Below are positions 42,298 to 51,895 of a stretch of 64,000 nucleotides of DNA, piece after piece. A program made the translations under genes and the position numbers. The notes under the pieces are model-generated. The model did no database searches. It had not been told where the DNA came from and worked only from the letters and a program-made list of their open reading frames with translations. The number at the start of each line of letters is the position of its first letter. The stretch's first letter is position 1. Source of the stretch: LSUCC0057 sp048549915 (lineage in GTDB: Bacteria > Pseudomonadota > Gammaproteobacteria > Pseudomonadales > Porticoccaceae); assembly GCA_048549915.1 (NCBI GenBank), contig JBLYYE010000021.1:20527-84526 (forward strand). The letters are read 5' to 3'.

Positions 42298-44196
42298 TTA
42301 CGCGTTAGCCTGCAGCGCGCTTTTGGCACCACTGAATTGCGTGTCGTGAAGCTGAGCATAACGGCCCTGTGCATCGAGTAGCTGCTGGTGGCTGCCAGAT
42401 TCGACCAGAGTCCCCTCTTCGACCACCAAAATTCTGTCGGCACTCTCAATAGTACTGAGGCGATGGGCAATAACGAAGGTGGTGCGGCCTTTCATCAACT
42501 GTTCTAAAGCGGCTTGGATATGGCGCTCAGATTCCGTGTCGAGCGCAGAGGTAGCTTCATCAAGAATTAATATCGGCGCATCTTTGAGCAGTGCCCGAGC
42601 TATTGCTATGCGCTGGCGCTGTCCACCGGAGAGCATCACACCATCATCGCCGACCAGTGTCTCATAGCCGTTTTCTAGCCCTTCAATAAATTCATCTGCA
42701 TAGGCGAAGCGCGCAGCCTCGCGAACTTTCTCCAGCGGGGTTCCGGCCAGTTCACCGTAGGCAATATTGTTGTAAATGGTATCGTTGAAGAGTGTCACAC
42801 GCTGGCTCACCAGAGCGATGTGGCTGCGCAAATTTTGTAACGTATAGGAGTCAATGGGCACACCATCTAAAGTAATCGTGCCGCCGGTATGGTTGTAAAA
42901 ACGCGGAATCAGACTCACCAGGGTGGTCTTGCCAGCACCCGAAGAGCCGACCAGAGCGATGCTTTCGCCAGGTTCTACACTGAAACTGATCTGATTGAGG
43001 ACATCGCGGTCTGAATTGCAGTAACGAAAAGAGACATCATCAAAAACAAATCGCCCTTTGACCTGATTTTTTTCGATACTGCCTTCGTCGAGCTCTTGCT
43101 CGCTGTCGAGCACATCAAATATCGATTCGGCTGCGGCAATACCGCGCTGCACTACGGAATTGACTTCGGTGAGCGCCCGTATTGGCTTAATCAGCATCCC
43201 TGAGGCTATCAGGAACGAGAAAAAATTCCCCGCAGTCATTTCGCTTAACATCGAAGGGTGTAACATCACCGCGATAATGGCGCCAAAGGCACTGGAAACT
43301 AACAGCATCACGGTGGGGTTACTTATCCCTTCGGCCAGCGCCATCTTCATGTTTTGACGGGTGTTGGCGATACTGGTTTTGTGCATGCGCTCAGTCTCAC
43401 TGCCGCTGCCACCAAACATTCGCACCTCTTCGTAACCGTTCACCACCTCATGGGTAACGTGGGTTAAATCACCCATCGAAGCTTGGATACGATGACTCAA
43501 TGTGCGAAATCGGCGACTGACAAATTTGACCAGCCAGGCGATGAACGGGATAACCGCGAGGAAAATCAGCGTCAGCTTCCAGTTCAAGTAGAGCAGATAA
43601 GCCATAAAGCCAATCACCATACTGCCTTGCTGGAGAATGGTTTTTACCGCTTTAGTACCCGCGGCAGTAACCTGCGCGACATTGTAAGTCACCGTGGAGA
43701 CTAGGTGTCCGCCCATCGAGGCATCGAAAAAACGAAATGGCAGATAGAGAAATTTTGTCAGCAGATCAACTCGCAGGGAGTGCACTAGGTGGTTAGAGAC
43801 ATAGGCCAAGCCATAAGAACCAATCAGGTAACCAATGCCGCGAACCAGTGCAATGACAAAAAGAGATGCCGGTATAACCAGCCAGTAGTGATCAGACAAC
43901 GCCTCGGGGAATAGGCTCTGGCCCAATGAGGCAATAAAACTTCCTTCAGGCAGAGCTGAGCGTTCAGCAGCCGGAGCGGCATCAGAGCTATTTTGCGCAA
44001 TCACATCGGTGATGTAGCCCATCAGGTCGACAAATGCGATCTCTGCAGCACTGTGCAACAGCCATCCAAGCGTACCAATTAAGAAAATCAGCCAGTAGCG
44101 GCCGGTATAACGCAGCAGCCTCAAATAGGTCTCGGCGCCACCGCGTGGTTGCTGTTCGGCACTCTCTGCTTGTGGGGGCGATTGTTCTGTCGACAT
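42298..44196 (-). CDS. msbA: Lipid A export ATP-binding/permease MsbA
   Basis: Homodimeric ABC transporter that flips lipid A-core across the inner membrane. A six-helix transmembrane domain is followed by an ATPase domain with Walker A GSSGAGKTT, signature LSGGQRQR, Walker B ILILDEATSALD and H-loop VIAHRLSTIE. At 632 residues it is about 50 longer than E. coli MsbA. The excess is an N-terminal tail and a longer first periplasmic loop (around residues 66-100, rich in Ala, Ser and Glu). It is followed at once by lpxK. Confidence 0.95.
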   Translation of the reverse strand: MSTEQSPPQAESAEQQPRGGAETYLRLLRYTGRYWLIFLIGTLGWLLHSAAEIAFVDLMGYITDVIAQNSSDAAPAAERSALPEGSFIASLGQSLFPEALSDHYWLVIPASLFVIALVRGIGYLIGSYGLAYVSNHLVHSLRVDLLTKFLYLPFRFFDASMGGHLVSTVTYNVAQVTAAGTKAVKTILQQGSMVIGFMAYLLYLNWKLTLIFLAVIPFIAWLVKFVSRRFRTLSHRIQASMGDLTHVTHEVVNGYEEVRMFGGSGSETERMHKTSIANTRQNMKMALAEGISNPTVMLLVSSAFGAIIAVMLHPSMLSEMTAGNFFSFLIASGMLIKPIRALTEVNSVVQRGIAAAESIFDVLDSEQELDEGSIEKNQVKGRFVFDDVSFRYCNSDRDVLNQISFSVEPGESIALVGSSGAGKTTLVSLIPRFYNHTGGTITLDGVPIDSYTLQNLRSHIALVSQRVTLFNDTIYNNIAYGELAGTPLEKVREAARFAYADEFIEGLENGYETLVGDDGVMLSGGQRQRIAIARALLKDAPILILDEATSALDTESERHIQAALEQLMKGRTTFVIAHRLSTIESADRILVVEEGTLVESGSHQQLLDAQGRYAQLHDTQFSGAKSALQANA

Positions 44197-44292
44197 CGGG
44201 CTCGCTTCTACGTAAGTAATTCTTATTTGCCGTTAACTGGCACATTTTTATGGGTGATCAGTTTATCAGGCTTTACCGTGAGCGCTAGCCCT

Positions 44293-46695
44293 TCAATAGC
44301 GCCACCACGGCGACCAACCGGCGCGCTCGCTGACTACCTCTGGCTGGCCTGCTGAGGTCCAAGTGACCGTTATAGCTCCCCCAATTCCGGTTGAGTACAT
44401 TTGGCTGCCGATTTGACGATAACGGTCGACCACTTGTGGATGAGGATGGCCGTAGTGGTGGTTCCAACCCGCAGAAAAAATCACGATTGCCGGGGCGAGC
44501 AGGTTGAGAAACTCCTTATCGGATGAAGTTTTACTGCCGTGGTGCGGGGCCAGTAACAAATCCGTTGGGCCGATGAGTTCTCTTTGGCCAATCAATTTCT
44601 GCTCGGCTCGGCGCTCGATATCCCCTGGCAGTAACAATTTGACCCCCTGCCATTTAACCACCAGCAGACAGGAGTTATTGTTCGACTTGGCATCGCCACT
44701 ATTTTCCAGCGTATGAAACTCAACATCACCCCACTGCCAAAAGAGCGCCTTTTGACAACTCTGTGCGCCGCTGTAACCCGACCGTAGGTTTTCGGGCAGC
44801 AACAGTTGTGCTTCTGGATAGACCTGCAGCAATCCAGTGAGGCCACCGGCATGGTCGTTATCACCATGGCTGATCAAAATGCGGTCTACTCGCTGATAAC
44901 CCCGGCGCTGCAAAAATGGTACTACGACAGCGCTGCCCATATTGAATAGCTCGCCGTAGCGGGCACCACTGTCATAGAGCAGCACTTTTCCCGCCGCCTC
45001 AATTACCACTGCCAATCCCTGGCCGACATCCAGTACCGTCACTCGCAGTGGAGGCCTGTGCGGCTCGCGGATCAACAATATCAGCAGTGGCAGCGCACTG
45101 AAAATTCTCAGCAGTGGTGTCAAAAGTGCACGCGGCGCAAGCACCCCCAAGCTCAACACCAGCAGTGCCGACCAAACCGGGCCGGCGAGCTGGTCGGCGG
45201 AGAGCCCGAAGGAATCTACCTGGCCTCTCTTTATCACCCAGACTAACGGCGCGCACAACCAAGCCACCAGCTGCCAAAGCGCAGTGGCGAGCGGTATCTG
45301 GATGAGAGTGAATCCGACCGCGACTAGAGTGGCGGGTACTAATAGCAGGGTCACCCAAGGTACCGCCAGCAAATTTAACACCCACCCCAGCCAGGAAAGC
45401 TTACCTATCATCGCCAACATCAGCGGCGCCATACCCAGAGAGAGATAGAGCTGAATTCGCAATAAATTAGATGTGGCAGTTTGCAATTTAGGTGGGTTCG
45501 AATCCGGACTTGAGATCGACCGGCGCGGCGCCAAAATCAGCAATAGCAGCATCACCGCCGTAAGTGAAAGCCAAAAGCTAGCGCTAATAACAGCGAGAGA
45601 ATCAAAGATTAAGATGGTCAGCACCACTTTGACAAACAGCGCGTGCGGACTCCACTGAAGAGCGCGCACCGTGGCTACAGCGACCCAAACCACGGCAATA
45701 AAAGCGCGCACCGCGGGCAATTGAGCACCTGCCAGCAAGGTGTAGAGCAGACTAAAAATAATCGCTACTGTCGGGGCCAGCAGGGTTATTAACTGTCCCC
45801 AGCGCAGCTCATCTCCGCGCCACGATAACCAGACCGACAAGCCGCACGACAACAGATAACCCAACCACCAGCCCAACCCTGCAACAATACCGACATGCAA
45901 TCCCGAGATGACTAGAAGATGGATAATCCCCAGTGCCACTATCCGCTCACGCCAGGGCGCCAATGCCGATTTATCACCAACCGCCAGGGCCGCCATCAAA
46001 GCCGCAGTGAGCGGCTCGAAGCCTGCTCTCTGTACAGCGGAAAGAACCTGTTGGCGCTGAACTGCGATAAACCCGTCGATACTCGCCACCGCTGTCGTAT
46101 CTATCTGATAGCTGCGCAGATATCCCGTAGCAGCATAACCTTGGCTCAGCAACCAAGCGCGGTAGTTAAACAACCCCGGGTTGGCACTGCCGCGTGGCGT
46201 GCGCAGACTTGCAACTGCCTCGATGCCACAGCCAACACAGAGTGACGGCTGCAGCAGATGGCGTTTGTCGCTGAGATAAATGCGCAGACGGATTTTTTCG
46301 CCGATAAGACCGGCGTAATCAGACGCTCTCACTTCGTCGATTGCGCGCAGTTGCTCTAGGCGAAGATCAAATTGCCAGTAATCCTCGCGCTTAATAATCG
46401 GTGAGATTACTTGCCCCTGCAGTGAGAATTCTGCGCGATCCAATTTCTCTGAAAGTGTGCTGTTCTGGGCCTGCCAAGTCGCCAGCAAACCCCAAACAAC
46501 CCCTGCACAGAAAGCGGCTATTATTGGTAGCCGCTCTCGAGACAGAAACAGCGCCATCAGCAAAATAATGACTAGTGCAATTAAGGTAACCGCTGACAGA
46601 TGGGTCGGCCAAAGCACCAATGTGCCAATCCCAAATAACGCAGCTGCGCCGCGACTACTCGGTAGACGATCAACTCTGTTGAAAAATTCCAACAT
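44293..46695 (-). CDS. comEC: DNA internalisation protein ComEC/Rec2
   Basis: Inner-membrane channel for DNA uptake during natural transformation. The N-terminal DUF4131 region is followed by a polytopic Competence domain (LVISGLHVGIVAGLGWWLG) and a C-terminal metallo-beta-lactamase-like domain with VLDVGQGLAVVIE and SHGDNDHAGGLTG. The ATG at 46695 has AAGGTG at good spacing; the upstream GTG at 46704 lies inside that site. Length 800 residues. It precedes msbA on the same strand, a common pairing in gammaproteobacteria. Confidence 0.95.
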   Translation of the reverse strand: MLEFFNRVDRLPSSRGAAALFGIGTLVLWPTHLSAVTLIALVIILLMALFLSRERLPIIAAFCAGVVWGLLATWQAQNSTLSEKLDRAEFSLQGQVISPIIKREDYWQFDLRLEQLRAIDEVRASDYAGLIGEKIRLRIYLSDKRHLLQPSLCVGCGIEAVASLRTPRGSANPGLFNYRAWLLSQGYAATGYLRSYQIDTTAVASIDGFIAVQRQQVLSAVQRAGFEPLTAALMAALAVGDKSALAPWRERIVALGIIHLLVISGLHVGIVAGLGWWLGYLLSCGLSVWLSWRGDELRWGQLITLLAPTVAIIFSLLYTLLAGAQLPAVRAFIAVVWVAVATVRALQWSPHALFVKVVLTILIFDSLAVISASFWLSLTAVMLLLLILAPRRSISSPDSNPPKLQTATSNLLRIQLYLSLGMAPLMLAMIGKLSWLGWVLNLLAVPWVTLLLVPATLVAVGFTLIQIPLATALWQLVAWLCAPLVWVIKRGQVDSFGLSADQLAGPVWSALLVLSLGVLAPRALLTPLLRIFSALPLLILLIREPHRPPLRVTVLDVGQGLAVVIEAAGKVLLYDSGARYGELFNMGSAVVVPFLQRRGYQRVDRILISHGDNDHAGGLTGLLQVYPEAQLLLPENLRSGYSGAQSCQKALFWQWGDVEFHTLENSGDAKSNNNSCLLVVKWQGVKLLLPGDIERRAEQKLIGQRELIGPTDLLLAPHHGSKTSSDKEFLNLLAPAIVIFSAGWNHHYGHPHPQVVDRYRQIGSQMYSTGIGGAITVTWTSAGQPEVVSERAGWSPWWRY

Positions 46696-46819
46696 CTTTG
46701 ACACCTTAAGATTTCCCCGGGTCCTTCCCGGCTAAGCGGCTATTTATCAGCTAAAATGGTCGCCTCAATTAGCATAGCCGGCGTCACTCAAAGCGCTCGG
46801 AAAATCTGTGAGGGGTATC

Positions 46820-47293
46820 GTGGATAATCATCAACACAACGGTGTAGTTGCTATCATCTATCACAGCCAAACCGGCCATGCGCTATCTCTTGCGGAGGCT
46901 GCAGCGGAGGGTGTAGAGGTCAATAGCGCTCTTTGCGCAAAACTCTATCGCGCACTAGATACAGACTTAGAGGCGCTCGCTGCAGCGCGTGCGGTTATTT
47001 TCGCCACACCGGAGAACTTCGGCACCATGAGTGGCGGATTGAAAGATTTTTTCGACCGCACCTTCTACCCTGCCGAACCACTACAACTCAATACACCCTA
47101 CGCAGCATTAATTAGTGCCGGCAACGATGGCCGCGGAGCACTGCGAGATATAGAAAGAATCGCCAAGGGATACCCGCTGCGCAAAGCGGCAGAGGCCGTT
47201 ATAGTGCGGGGGGAAATAACCGAACAGGATAAAGTACGCGCTCGGGAACTGGGTGGCGCATTGGCCTGCGGGGCAGAGCTAGGCATTTTCTAG
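46820..47293 (+). CDS. Flavodoxin-fold / NAD(P)H-dependent oxidoreductase-like protein
   Basis: A 157-residue flavodoxin-like protein. IIYHSQTGHALSLAEAAAEG is the FMN phosphate-binding loop, and ATPENFGTMSGGLKDFFDRTFYP is the typical second FMN contact. The start is a GTG at 46820 preceded by AGGGG; a GTG at 46808 is an alternative. It diverges from comEC and is followed after 41 bases by the patatin gene on the same strand. The redox partner is not evident. Confidence 0.82.
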   Translation: MDNHQHNGVVAIIYHSQTGHALSLAEAAAEGVEVNSALCAKLYRALDTDLEALAAARAVIFATPENFGTMSGGLKDFFDRTFYPAEPLQLNTPYAALISAGNDGRGALRDIERIAKGYPLRKAAEAVIVRGEITEQDKVRARELGGALACGAELGIF

Positions 47294-47334
47294 CCGGCAC
47301 CCCCAACAACATCTACTCATTGGAGCAATAGTGT

Positions 47335-48504
47335 TTGTTTAAGAGCGAAAAGATACCCTCAACAACAGGGTTAATACTCACCGGCGGTGGCGCCCGAGCC
47401 GCCTACCAAGTTGGCGTTTTAAAGGGCATAGCCGGGATACTACCGCGCACAGTCTACAACCCCTTCCCGGTTATCTGCGGCACCTCTGCCGGTGCTATCA
47501 ACGCGCTGACACTGGCAGGTCGGGCTGGTCCGCTGCGTCTGCGCACACGCAAGTTAGAGGCGATCTGGGCGAATTTGCGCGCCGATCAGGTCTACCGCAC
47601 AGATGCCATTGGTGTGTTAAAAAATAGTATCAAGGTGGCGATGTCTCTGTTTCACAGCGGTTACGCAGTTGGCGACCCTGTCTCTCTACTCGACAACACG
47701 CCGCTCAAAGAGATGCTGACTAGACTGATCCGCTTTGATCATATCCAAGCCGCTATTGATGCCGGTGATTTAAAAGCCGTCGCACTGATGGCGATGAGCT
47801 ATGAGAGCGGCAAATCGATCTCTTTTTTTCAAGCAGAAGAAAATGTTGCAACCTGGCGTCGTGCTCGTCGTCACGGCGTGCGCGCTAAATTAGGTGTTGA
47901 ACATTTAATGGCATCCGCCGCGATACCTAGCCTGTTCCCCGCGGTAAAGATTGATGGCCGCTTTTATGGCGATGGCGCACTGCGCCAGCACAAACCGATC
48001 AGCCCCGCACTGCATTTGGGTGCTGATCGGCTGTTAATCATAGGTGTCAGCAACCCGGCAGTTATTGAGTTGCCCGACCCCAATGAAGTCCACTCCCCCT
48101 CCGTGGCTAAAATAGTCGGCCATATGCTCAACAGTGCATTCTTGGATTCTATGGAGAGCGATCTAGAGACTATGCGCACAATCAACCAGCTGGTGGCTGC
48201 GATACCTGAGCGACAACGCCGCGAACAGAATATCAGCCACTTGCGCGCCATAGAGACCTTGGCGATCTCACCCAGCGCCGATATCGATGCCATAGCCGAG
48301 CGCCATATTCACGAACTGCCGCGCAGTATCCGTACCTTTTTGAAAGTGACCGGGGCAACAGGCCGCGGCGGCGGCACCAGTGCCAGCAGTTATTTGCTCT
48401 TTGAACCGCATTTCTGCCGGGAACTGATCGCCCTGGGTGAACGCGATGCCCTGGCCAAGCGCTCTGCCATTGAGGATTTCTTTAGAGAGAAAACTAGTCT
48501 CTGA
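47335..48504 (+). CDS. Patatin-like phospholipase
   Basis: Predicted lipid acyl hydrolase with a Ser-Asp dyad. The oxyanion loop GGGARAAYQ lies near residue 17, the nucleophile motif is GTSAGAINAL with Ser51, and the catalytic Asp is in GDGALRQHKPI. Length 389 residues, no signal peptide, so it is likely cytoplasmic. The start is a TTG at 47335 with GGAG nine bases upstream. The GTG at 47331 is out of frame. A strong terminator follows. The substrate is unknown. Confidence 0.9.
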   Translation: MFKSEKIPSTTGLILTGGGARAAYQVGVLKGIAGILPRTVYNPFPVICGTSAGAINALTLAGRAGPLRLRTRKLEAIWANLRADQVYRTDAIGVLKNSIKVAMSLFHSGYAVGDPVSLLDNTPLKEMLTRLIRFDHIQAAIDAGDLKAVALMAMSYESGKSISFFQAEENVATWRRARRHGVRAKLGVEHLMASAAIPSLFPAVKIDGRFYGDGALRQHKPISPALHLGADRLLIIGVSNPAVIELPDPNEVHSPSVAKIVGHMLNSAFLDSMESDLETMRTINQLVAAIPERQRREQNISHLRAIETLAISPSADIDAIAERHIHELPRSIRTFLKVTGATGRGGGTSASSYLLFEPHFCRELIALGERDALAKRSAIEDFFREKTSL

Positions 48505-48519
48505 CCCTTTAGATTAAGC

Positions 48520-48552
48520 AAAAAAAAACGCAGCCTGAGGCTGCGTTTTTTT
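48520..48552. terminator. Terminator of the patatin gene and of the convergent tRNAs
   Basis: ACGCAGCC and GGCTGCGT pair around TGA, with eight A before and seven T after. It ends the patatin transcript rightward and may also end the leftward tRNA transcript. Confidence 0.9.
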
Positions 48553-48555
48553 ATT

Positions 48556-48631
48556 TGGAGCGGGAAACCGGGTTCGAACCGGCGACCTCAACCTTGGCAA
48601 GGTTGCGCTCTACCAACTGAGCTATTCCCGC
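48556..48631 (-). tRNA. tRNA-Gly (GCC)
   Basis: A 76-base reverse-strand cloverleaf from GCGGGAATAGCTCAG to TTCCCGCTCCA. The anticodon loop TTGCCAA gives GCC, the T arm is GGTTCGAACCC, and CCA is encoded. It pairs with tRNA-Glu 27 bases upstream on the same strand. Confidence 0.97.
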
Positions 48632-48658
48632 GGCAACGCTGGAACAGCGTTGTAAAAA

Positions 48659-48734
48659 TGGCGTCCCGTAGGGGAGTCGAACCCCTGTTACCGCCGTGAA
48701 AGGGCGGTGTCCTAGGCCTCTAGACGAACGGGAC
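48659..48734 (-). tRNA. tRNA-Glu (UUC)
   Basis: A 76-base reverse-strand cloverleaf from GTCCCGTTCGTCTAG to TACGGGACGCCA. The anticodon loop CTTTCAC gives TTC, the T arm is GGTTCGACTCC, and CCA is encoded. It precedes tRNA-Gly and is probably on the same transcript. Confidence 0.97.
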
Positions 48735-48956
48735 GTGTCTGGCTAAGTGGCGCGCATTTTAGGAAGGCACCCCACTGCTGTCAAGCGTGAGGGGCGCTTT
48801 TTTTTAACTATCTCACCACAAGGCAAAAAAAAACCGCCTGCACAACACAAATAGTCTCTTGGCAACACCACGCGCGACCGTGATTTAGCTACAATGTCGA
48901 CTTATTTAAATCTGCGCGCACCCTGTTGCGCTCGCAAACAGCAAAGAGGCAACTCC

Positions 48957-50189
48957 GTGAGCAGCCAAGCAATTCCACAACTGCGAAAATCCGACAAACT
49001 CAACGGTATCTGTTACGACATCCGTGGTCCGGTGCTCGACTACGCCAACAAACTTGAGGATGAGGGACAAAAAATCCTCAAGCTCAACATTGGCAACCCT
49101 GCCCCGTTTGGATTTCATGCCCCCGATGAAATCATGCGCGATGTCATCTACAACTTGCGCGATGCAGAGGGATACTCGCACAGTAAAGGGCTCTTTGCAG
49201 CGCGCAAAGCCGTTGTGCAGCGCTGCCAATCCGACGGTTTGCTAGAAACTGACATCAGTGATGTGATCATGGGTAACGGTGTCAGTGAGCTCATCGTCAT
49301 GGCGATGCAGGCGCTTCTCAACAGCGGTGATGAAGTACTTATACCGGCACCCGATTACCCACTGTGGACGGCTGCATCCTCTCTCGCTGGCGGCAAACCG
49401 GTTCACTACCTCAGCGATGAGGAGAACGGTTGGCAGCCGGATATCGCTGATATAGAGAGTAAAATTACTGCTAACACCCGCGCCATTGTGGTCATCAACC
49501 CCAACAACCCGACCGGCGCGGTATACAGCAGAGAGAGTTTAGAGGCGATCGTTGCGCTTGCAGAAAAGCACAATTTAGTCGTATTAGCCGATGAGATTTA
49601 CGACCGTATTCTCTACGACGATGCAGTGCATATCCCACTGGCAAGTTTGGTCAAAAAGGTACTCTGCCTGACCTTCAACGGGCTTTCAAAAACCTACCGA
49701 CTGGCAGGTTTTCGCTCGGGCTGGATCATCATGAGCGGCAACAAAGAGTACGCTAAAAGCTATATTGAGGGGCTGGAAATGCTCGCTTCCATGCGTCTGT
49801 GTGCCAATGTCCCCGCCATGTTGGCGGTACAGACGGCACTGGGCGGCTATCAGAGCATCAAAGATTTGGTTGCACCGGGCGGGCGGCTTTACCAACAGCG
49901 CGAGCTCGCTCACCAGTTGATTACTGCGATACCTGGCGTCAGCTGTGTAAAGCCACAGGCGGCAATGTATCTGTTTCCCAAGTTAGACCCACAGATCTAC
50001 CCGATAGCGGACGATCAAAATCTGGTTTTAGAACTGCTCAAGCAAGAGCGTATGCTGTTGGTGCAGGGCTCAGCGTTTAATTGGCCGGACAGCCAACATT
50101 TACGTATTGTGTTTCTGCCTGATGAAGAGCACTTGCGCACGGCGATTGGCCGCCTCAGCCAGTTTTTAGCGCGGCTGCGCGGGGCTTAA
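48957..50189 (+). CDS. alaA: Alanine-synthesising glutamate-pyruvate aminotransferase AlaA
   Basis: PLP enzyme that transfers an amino group from glutamate to pyruvate. The sequence follows E. coli AlaA closely: GICYDIRGPVLDYANKLEDE, LNIGNPAPFGF, GNGVSELIVMAMQALLNSG and NGLSKTYRLAGFRSGW, with Lys as the PLP anchor. The frame is open to 48894, but the GTG at 48957 has AGAGG seven bases upstream and matches the family N-terminus, giving 410 residues. The end overlaps the convergent pdxB end by four bases. Confidence 0.94.
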   Translation: MSSQAIPQLRKSDKLNGICYDIRGPVLDYANKLEDEGQKILKLNIGNPAPFGFHAPDEIMRDVIYNLRDAEGYSHSKGLFAARKAVVQRCQSDGLLETDISDVIMGNGVSELIVMAMQALLNSGDEVLIPAPDYPLWTAASSLAGGKPVHYLSDEENGWQPDIADIESKITANTRAIVVINPNNPTGAVYSRESLEAIVALAEKHNLVVLADEIYDRILYDDAVHIPLASLVKKVLCLTFNGLSKTYRLAGFRSGWIIMSGNKEYAKSYIEGLEMLASMRLCANVPAMLAVQTALGGYQSIKDLVAPGGRLYQQRELAHQLITAIPGVSCVKPQAAMYLFPKLDPQIYPIADDQNLVLELLKQERMLLVQGSAFNWPDSQHLRIVFLPDEEHLRTAIGRLSQFLARLRGA

Positions 50190-51301
50190 TCGTTCAACTG
50201 AAAGCCTAGCTGCTGCGCGGCTTGTCGCAGTGAACTGTCGGTGGCCGAGAGTTGATAACAGCTGAATTCATTGCGCGCTGGGTAGTGGCGGCGCAACTGA
50301 TCAAATAGCGCTCGGCGCTCGTCGAGGCCACCCTGCCCCAGCAATGCCGCGCGCAAGCGTTGGTCGTCAGCAGCCACCGAATAAGTGGCCGCAATTGCAG
50401 CGTTGAGATCACTCACCCCGGCGAGCGTTTCAAGCCGCCCCTCCTGGCCGCTGTTAACCGCGCTCTCGCCTAAGTGCTGCGCCAGCGCAGCAGCTACCAT
50501 GGCTGTTCCGTTACTGCGCCCCTGCAGGCTATAACCGGCTATATGCGGCGTACCCAAGGCGACCTTGTCTAGCAGCGCCGCTTCGACCAGTGGCTCTTGC
50601 TCCCAGACGTCGAGCACCACATCGGAACCGCGGGCAGTATCGAGATAATCGAGCAGCGCTCGGTTGTCGATCACCGCTCCGCGCCCAGCATTGAGCAACA
50701 GCGCGTTAGGTTTAAGCAGAGCTAACTCAGAGGCACCTATCAGATGGTGTGTAGGATGGGCTCCACTCTCTGTCAATGGTGCGTGAAGAAGAATAATGTC
50801 GCACTGCAGTAGCGCCTCTAGCCTCACCAACGGCCAGGGCACTCTCACTGAGTCGAGAAAGGGATCACACACCACCACATCCACCCCCAGCGCCATCAGC
50901 GTGGTTGCGATGCGACCACCGACATTGCCGCCACCGAGCACGCCGACACGCTGCTGACGCCAGTTGGGGCGCAGATAAACCATGGCGGCAAAGTCGTACT
51001 GCTCAACACTGGCCGCATTACAGCCCGGCGCATGGGCAAAAGCGATATTCGCCGCAGCCAAATACTCTAGATCGATGTGGTCGGTGCCAATAGTGGCTGA
51101 GCCGACAAACTGCACTGAGCTGTTGGCTAACAGCGCCGCATCAACACGGGTCACCGAGCGCACCAAGAGAATATCGCAGCCAGTCAGATCGGCAGCGCAA
51201 ATATTGCGCCCGGGCAACGCCGTAATTTCACCCCAACGAGCAAATTGGGCGTGCAAATTGGGCATATTTTCATCGGCTACAATTTTCAATGACCGGCTCA
51301 C
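50186..51301 (-). CDS. pdxB: Erythronate-4-phosphate dehydrogenase
   Basis: Second step of DXP-independent pyridoxal phosphate synthesis. VADENMPNLHAQFARWGEI is the characteristic N-terminus. The NAD Rossmann motif is VGVLGGGNVGGRIAT near residue 120, and the catalytic region has NAGRGAVIDN and TPHIAGYSLQGR. The start is a GTG at 51301 overlapping the epmC stop (GTGA), with AGGAG eight bases upstream. An upstream GTG at 51310 abuts that site and is rejected. Length 371 residues. Confidence 0.94.
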   Translation of the reverse strand: MSRSLKIVADENMPNLHAQFARWGEITALPGRNICAADLTGCDILLVRSVTRVDAALLANSSVQFVGSATIGTDHIDLEYLAAANIAFAHAPGCNAASVEQYDFAAMVYLRPNWRQQRVGVLGGGNVGGRIATTLMALGVDVVVCDPFLDSVRVPWPLVRLEALLQCDIILLHAPLTESGAHPTHHLIGASELALLKPNALLLNAGRGAVIDNRALLDYLDTARGSDVVLDVWEQEPLVEAALLDKVALGTPHIAGYSLQGRSNGTAMVAAALAQHLGESAVNSGQEGRLETLAGVSDLNAAIAATYSVAADDQRLRAALLGQGGLDERRALFDQLRRHYPARNEFSCYQLSATDSSLRQAAQQLGFQLND

Positions 51302-51876
51302 GCCACGCACTCCTGGGCCAATAAATCTCGCAAGGTGTAGGTTCTGCTAACCATTAAGTTCTCTAGCTGATCGACCGGCAAAAGTTGCTCGGCAAGGCTG
51401 TGGGCAAAGAGTGCACCGCGCTTGGGCAGGGTTGCGGTAGCCAGCCACTGCTGAAGCTGGTGCAAGACAGCCTCGGCAAAATAAGCTGGCGGACGGTTGT
51501 CTAGTGCAAAGTTATCGACACTGAGTTGAAATGAGCGTCCGCAGGCGCGCGCAAACAACCACTCCAGCGCTTGAGGGGCAACTTCCGCCGCCTCAAATTG
51601 ACGCTGGCGATCAGCACAACGCTCGCCAGGCTCATACCAATAGCCAAAATCATCACGCTGGCGGCGCTGCTCGCCGGCAATACACCAGTGAGCAATTTCA
51701 TGCAGTGCGCTCGCGGGGTAGTCACCGCGATAGTAAAGGTGGTGCTCATCTTGTGCAGTGGCGGCAGCTCGATAGAAAGGCTCATCGGCACCACCGATCA
51801 GACGGGTCTGATATTGGGTGCCAAACAGCTCAGAAAAAGTCTGTTCTATCGCACGCAGTTGTGCGCTGTCGTCCAT
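51298..51876 (-). CDS. epmC: Elongation factor P hydroxylase EpmC
   Basis: Hydroxylates the beta-lysylated lysine of elongation factor P, the last step of its modification. The 192-residue protein has the metal-binding HEIAHWCIAGEQRR near residue 60 and DFGYWYEPGERCADRQRQFE, the conserved block of the YfcM family. It lies between accA and pdxB and its stop overlaps pdxB. EpmA and EpmB are not in the window. Confidence 0.92.
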   Translation of the reverse strand: MDDSAQLRAIEQTFSELFGTQYQTRLIGGADEPFYRAAATAQDEHHLYYRGDYPASALHEIAHWCIAGEQRRQRDDFGYWYEPGERCADRQRQFEAAEVAPQALEWLFARACGRSFQLSVDNFALDNRPPAYFAEAVLHQLQQWLATATLPKRGALFAHSLAEQLLPVDQLENLMVSRTYTLRDLLAQECVA

Positions 51877-51895
51877 TCTCTACTGAACGGGCTAT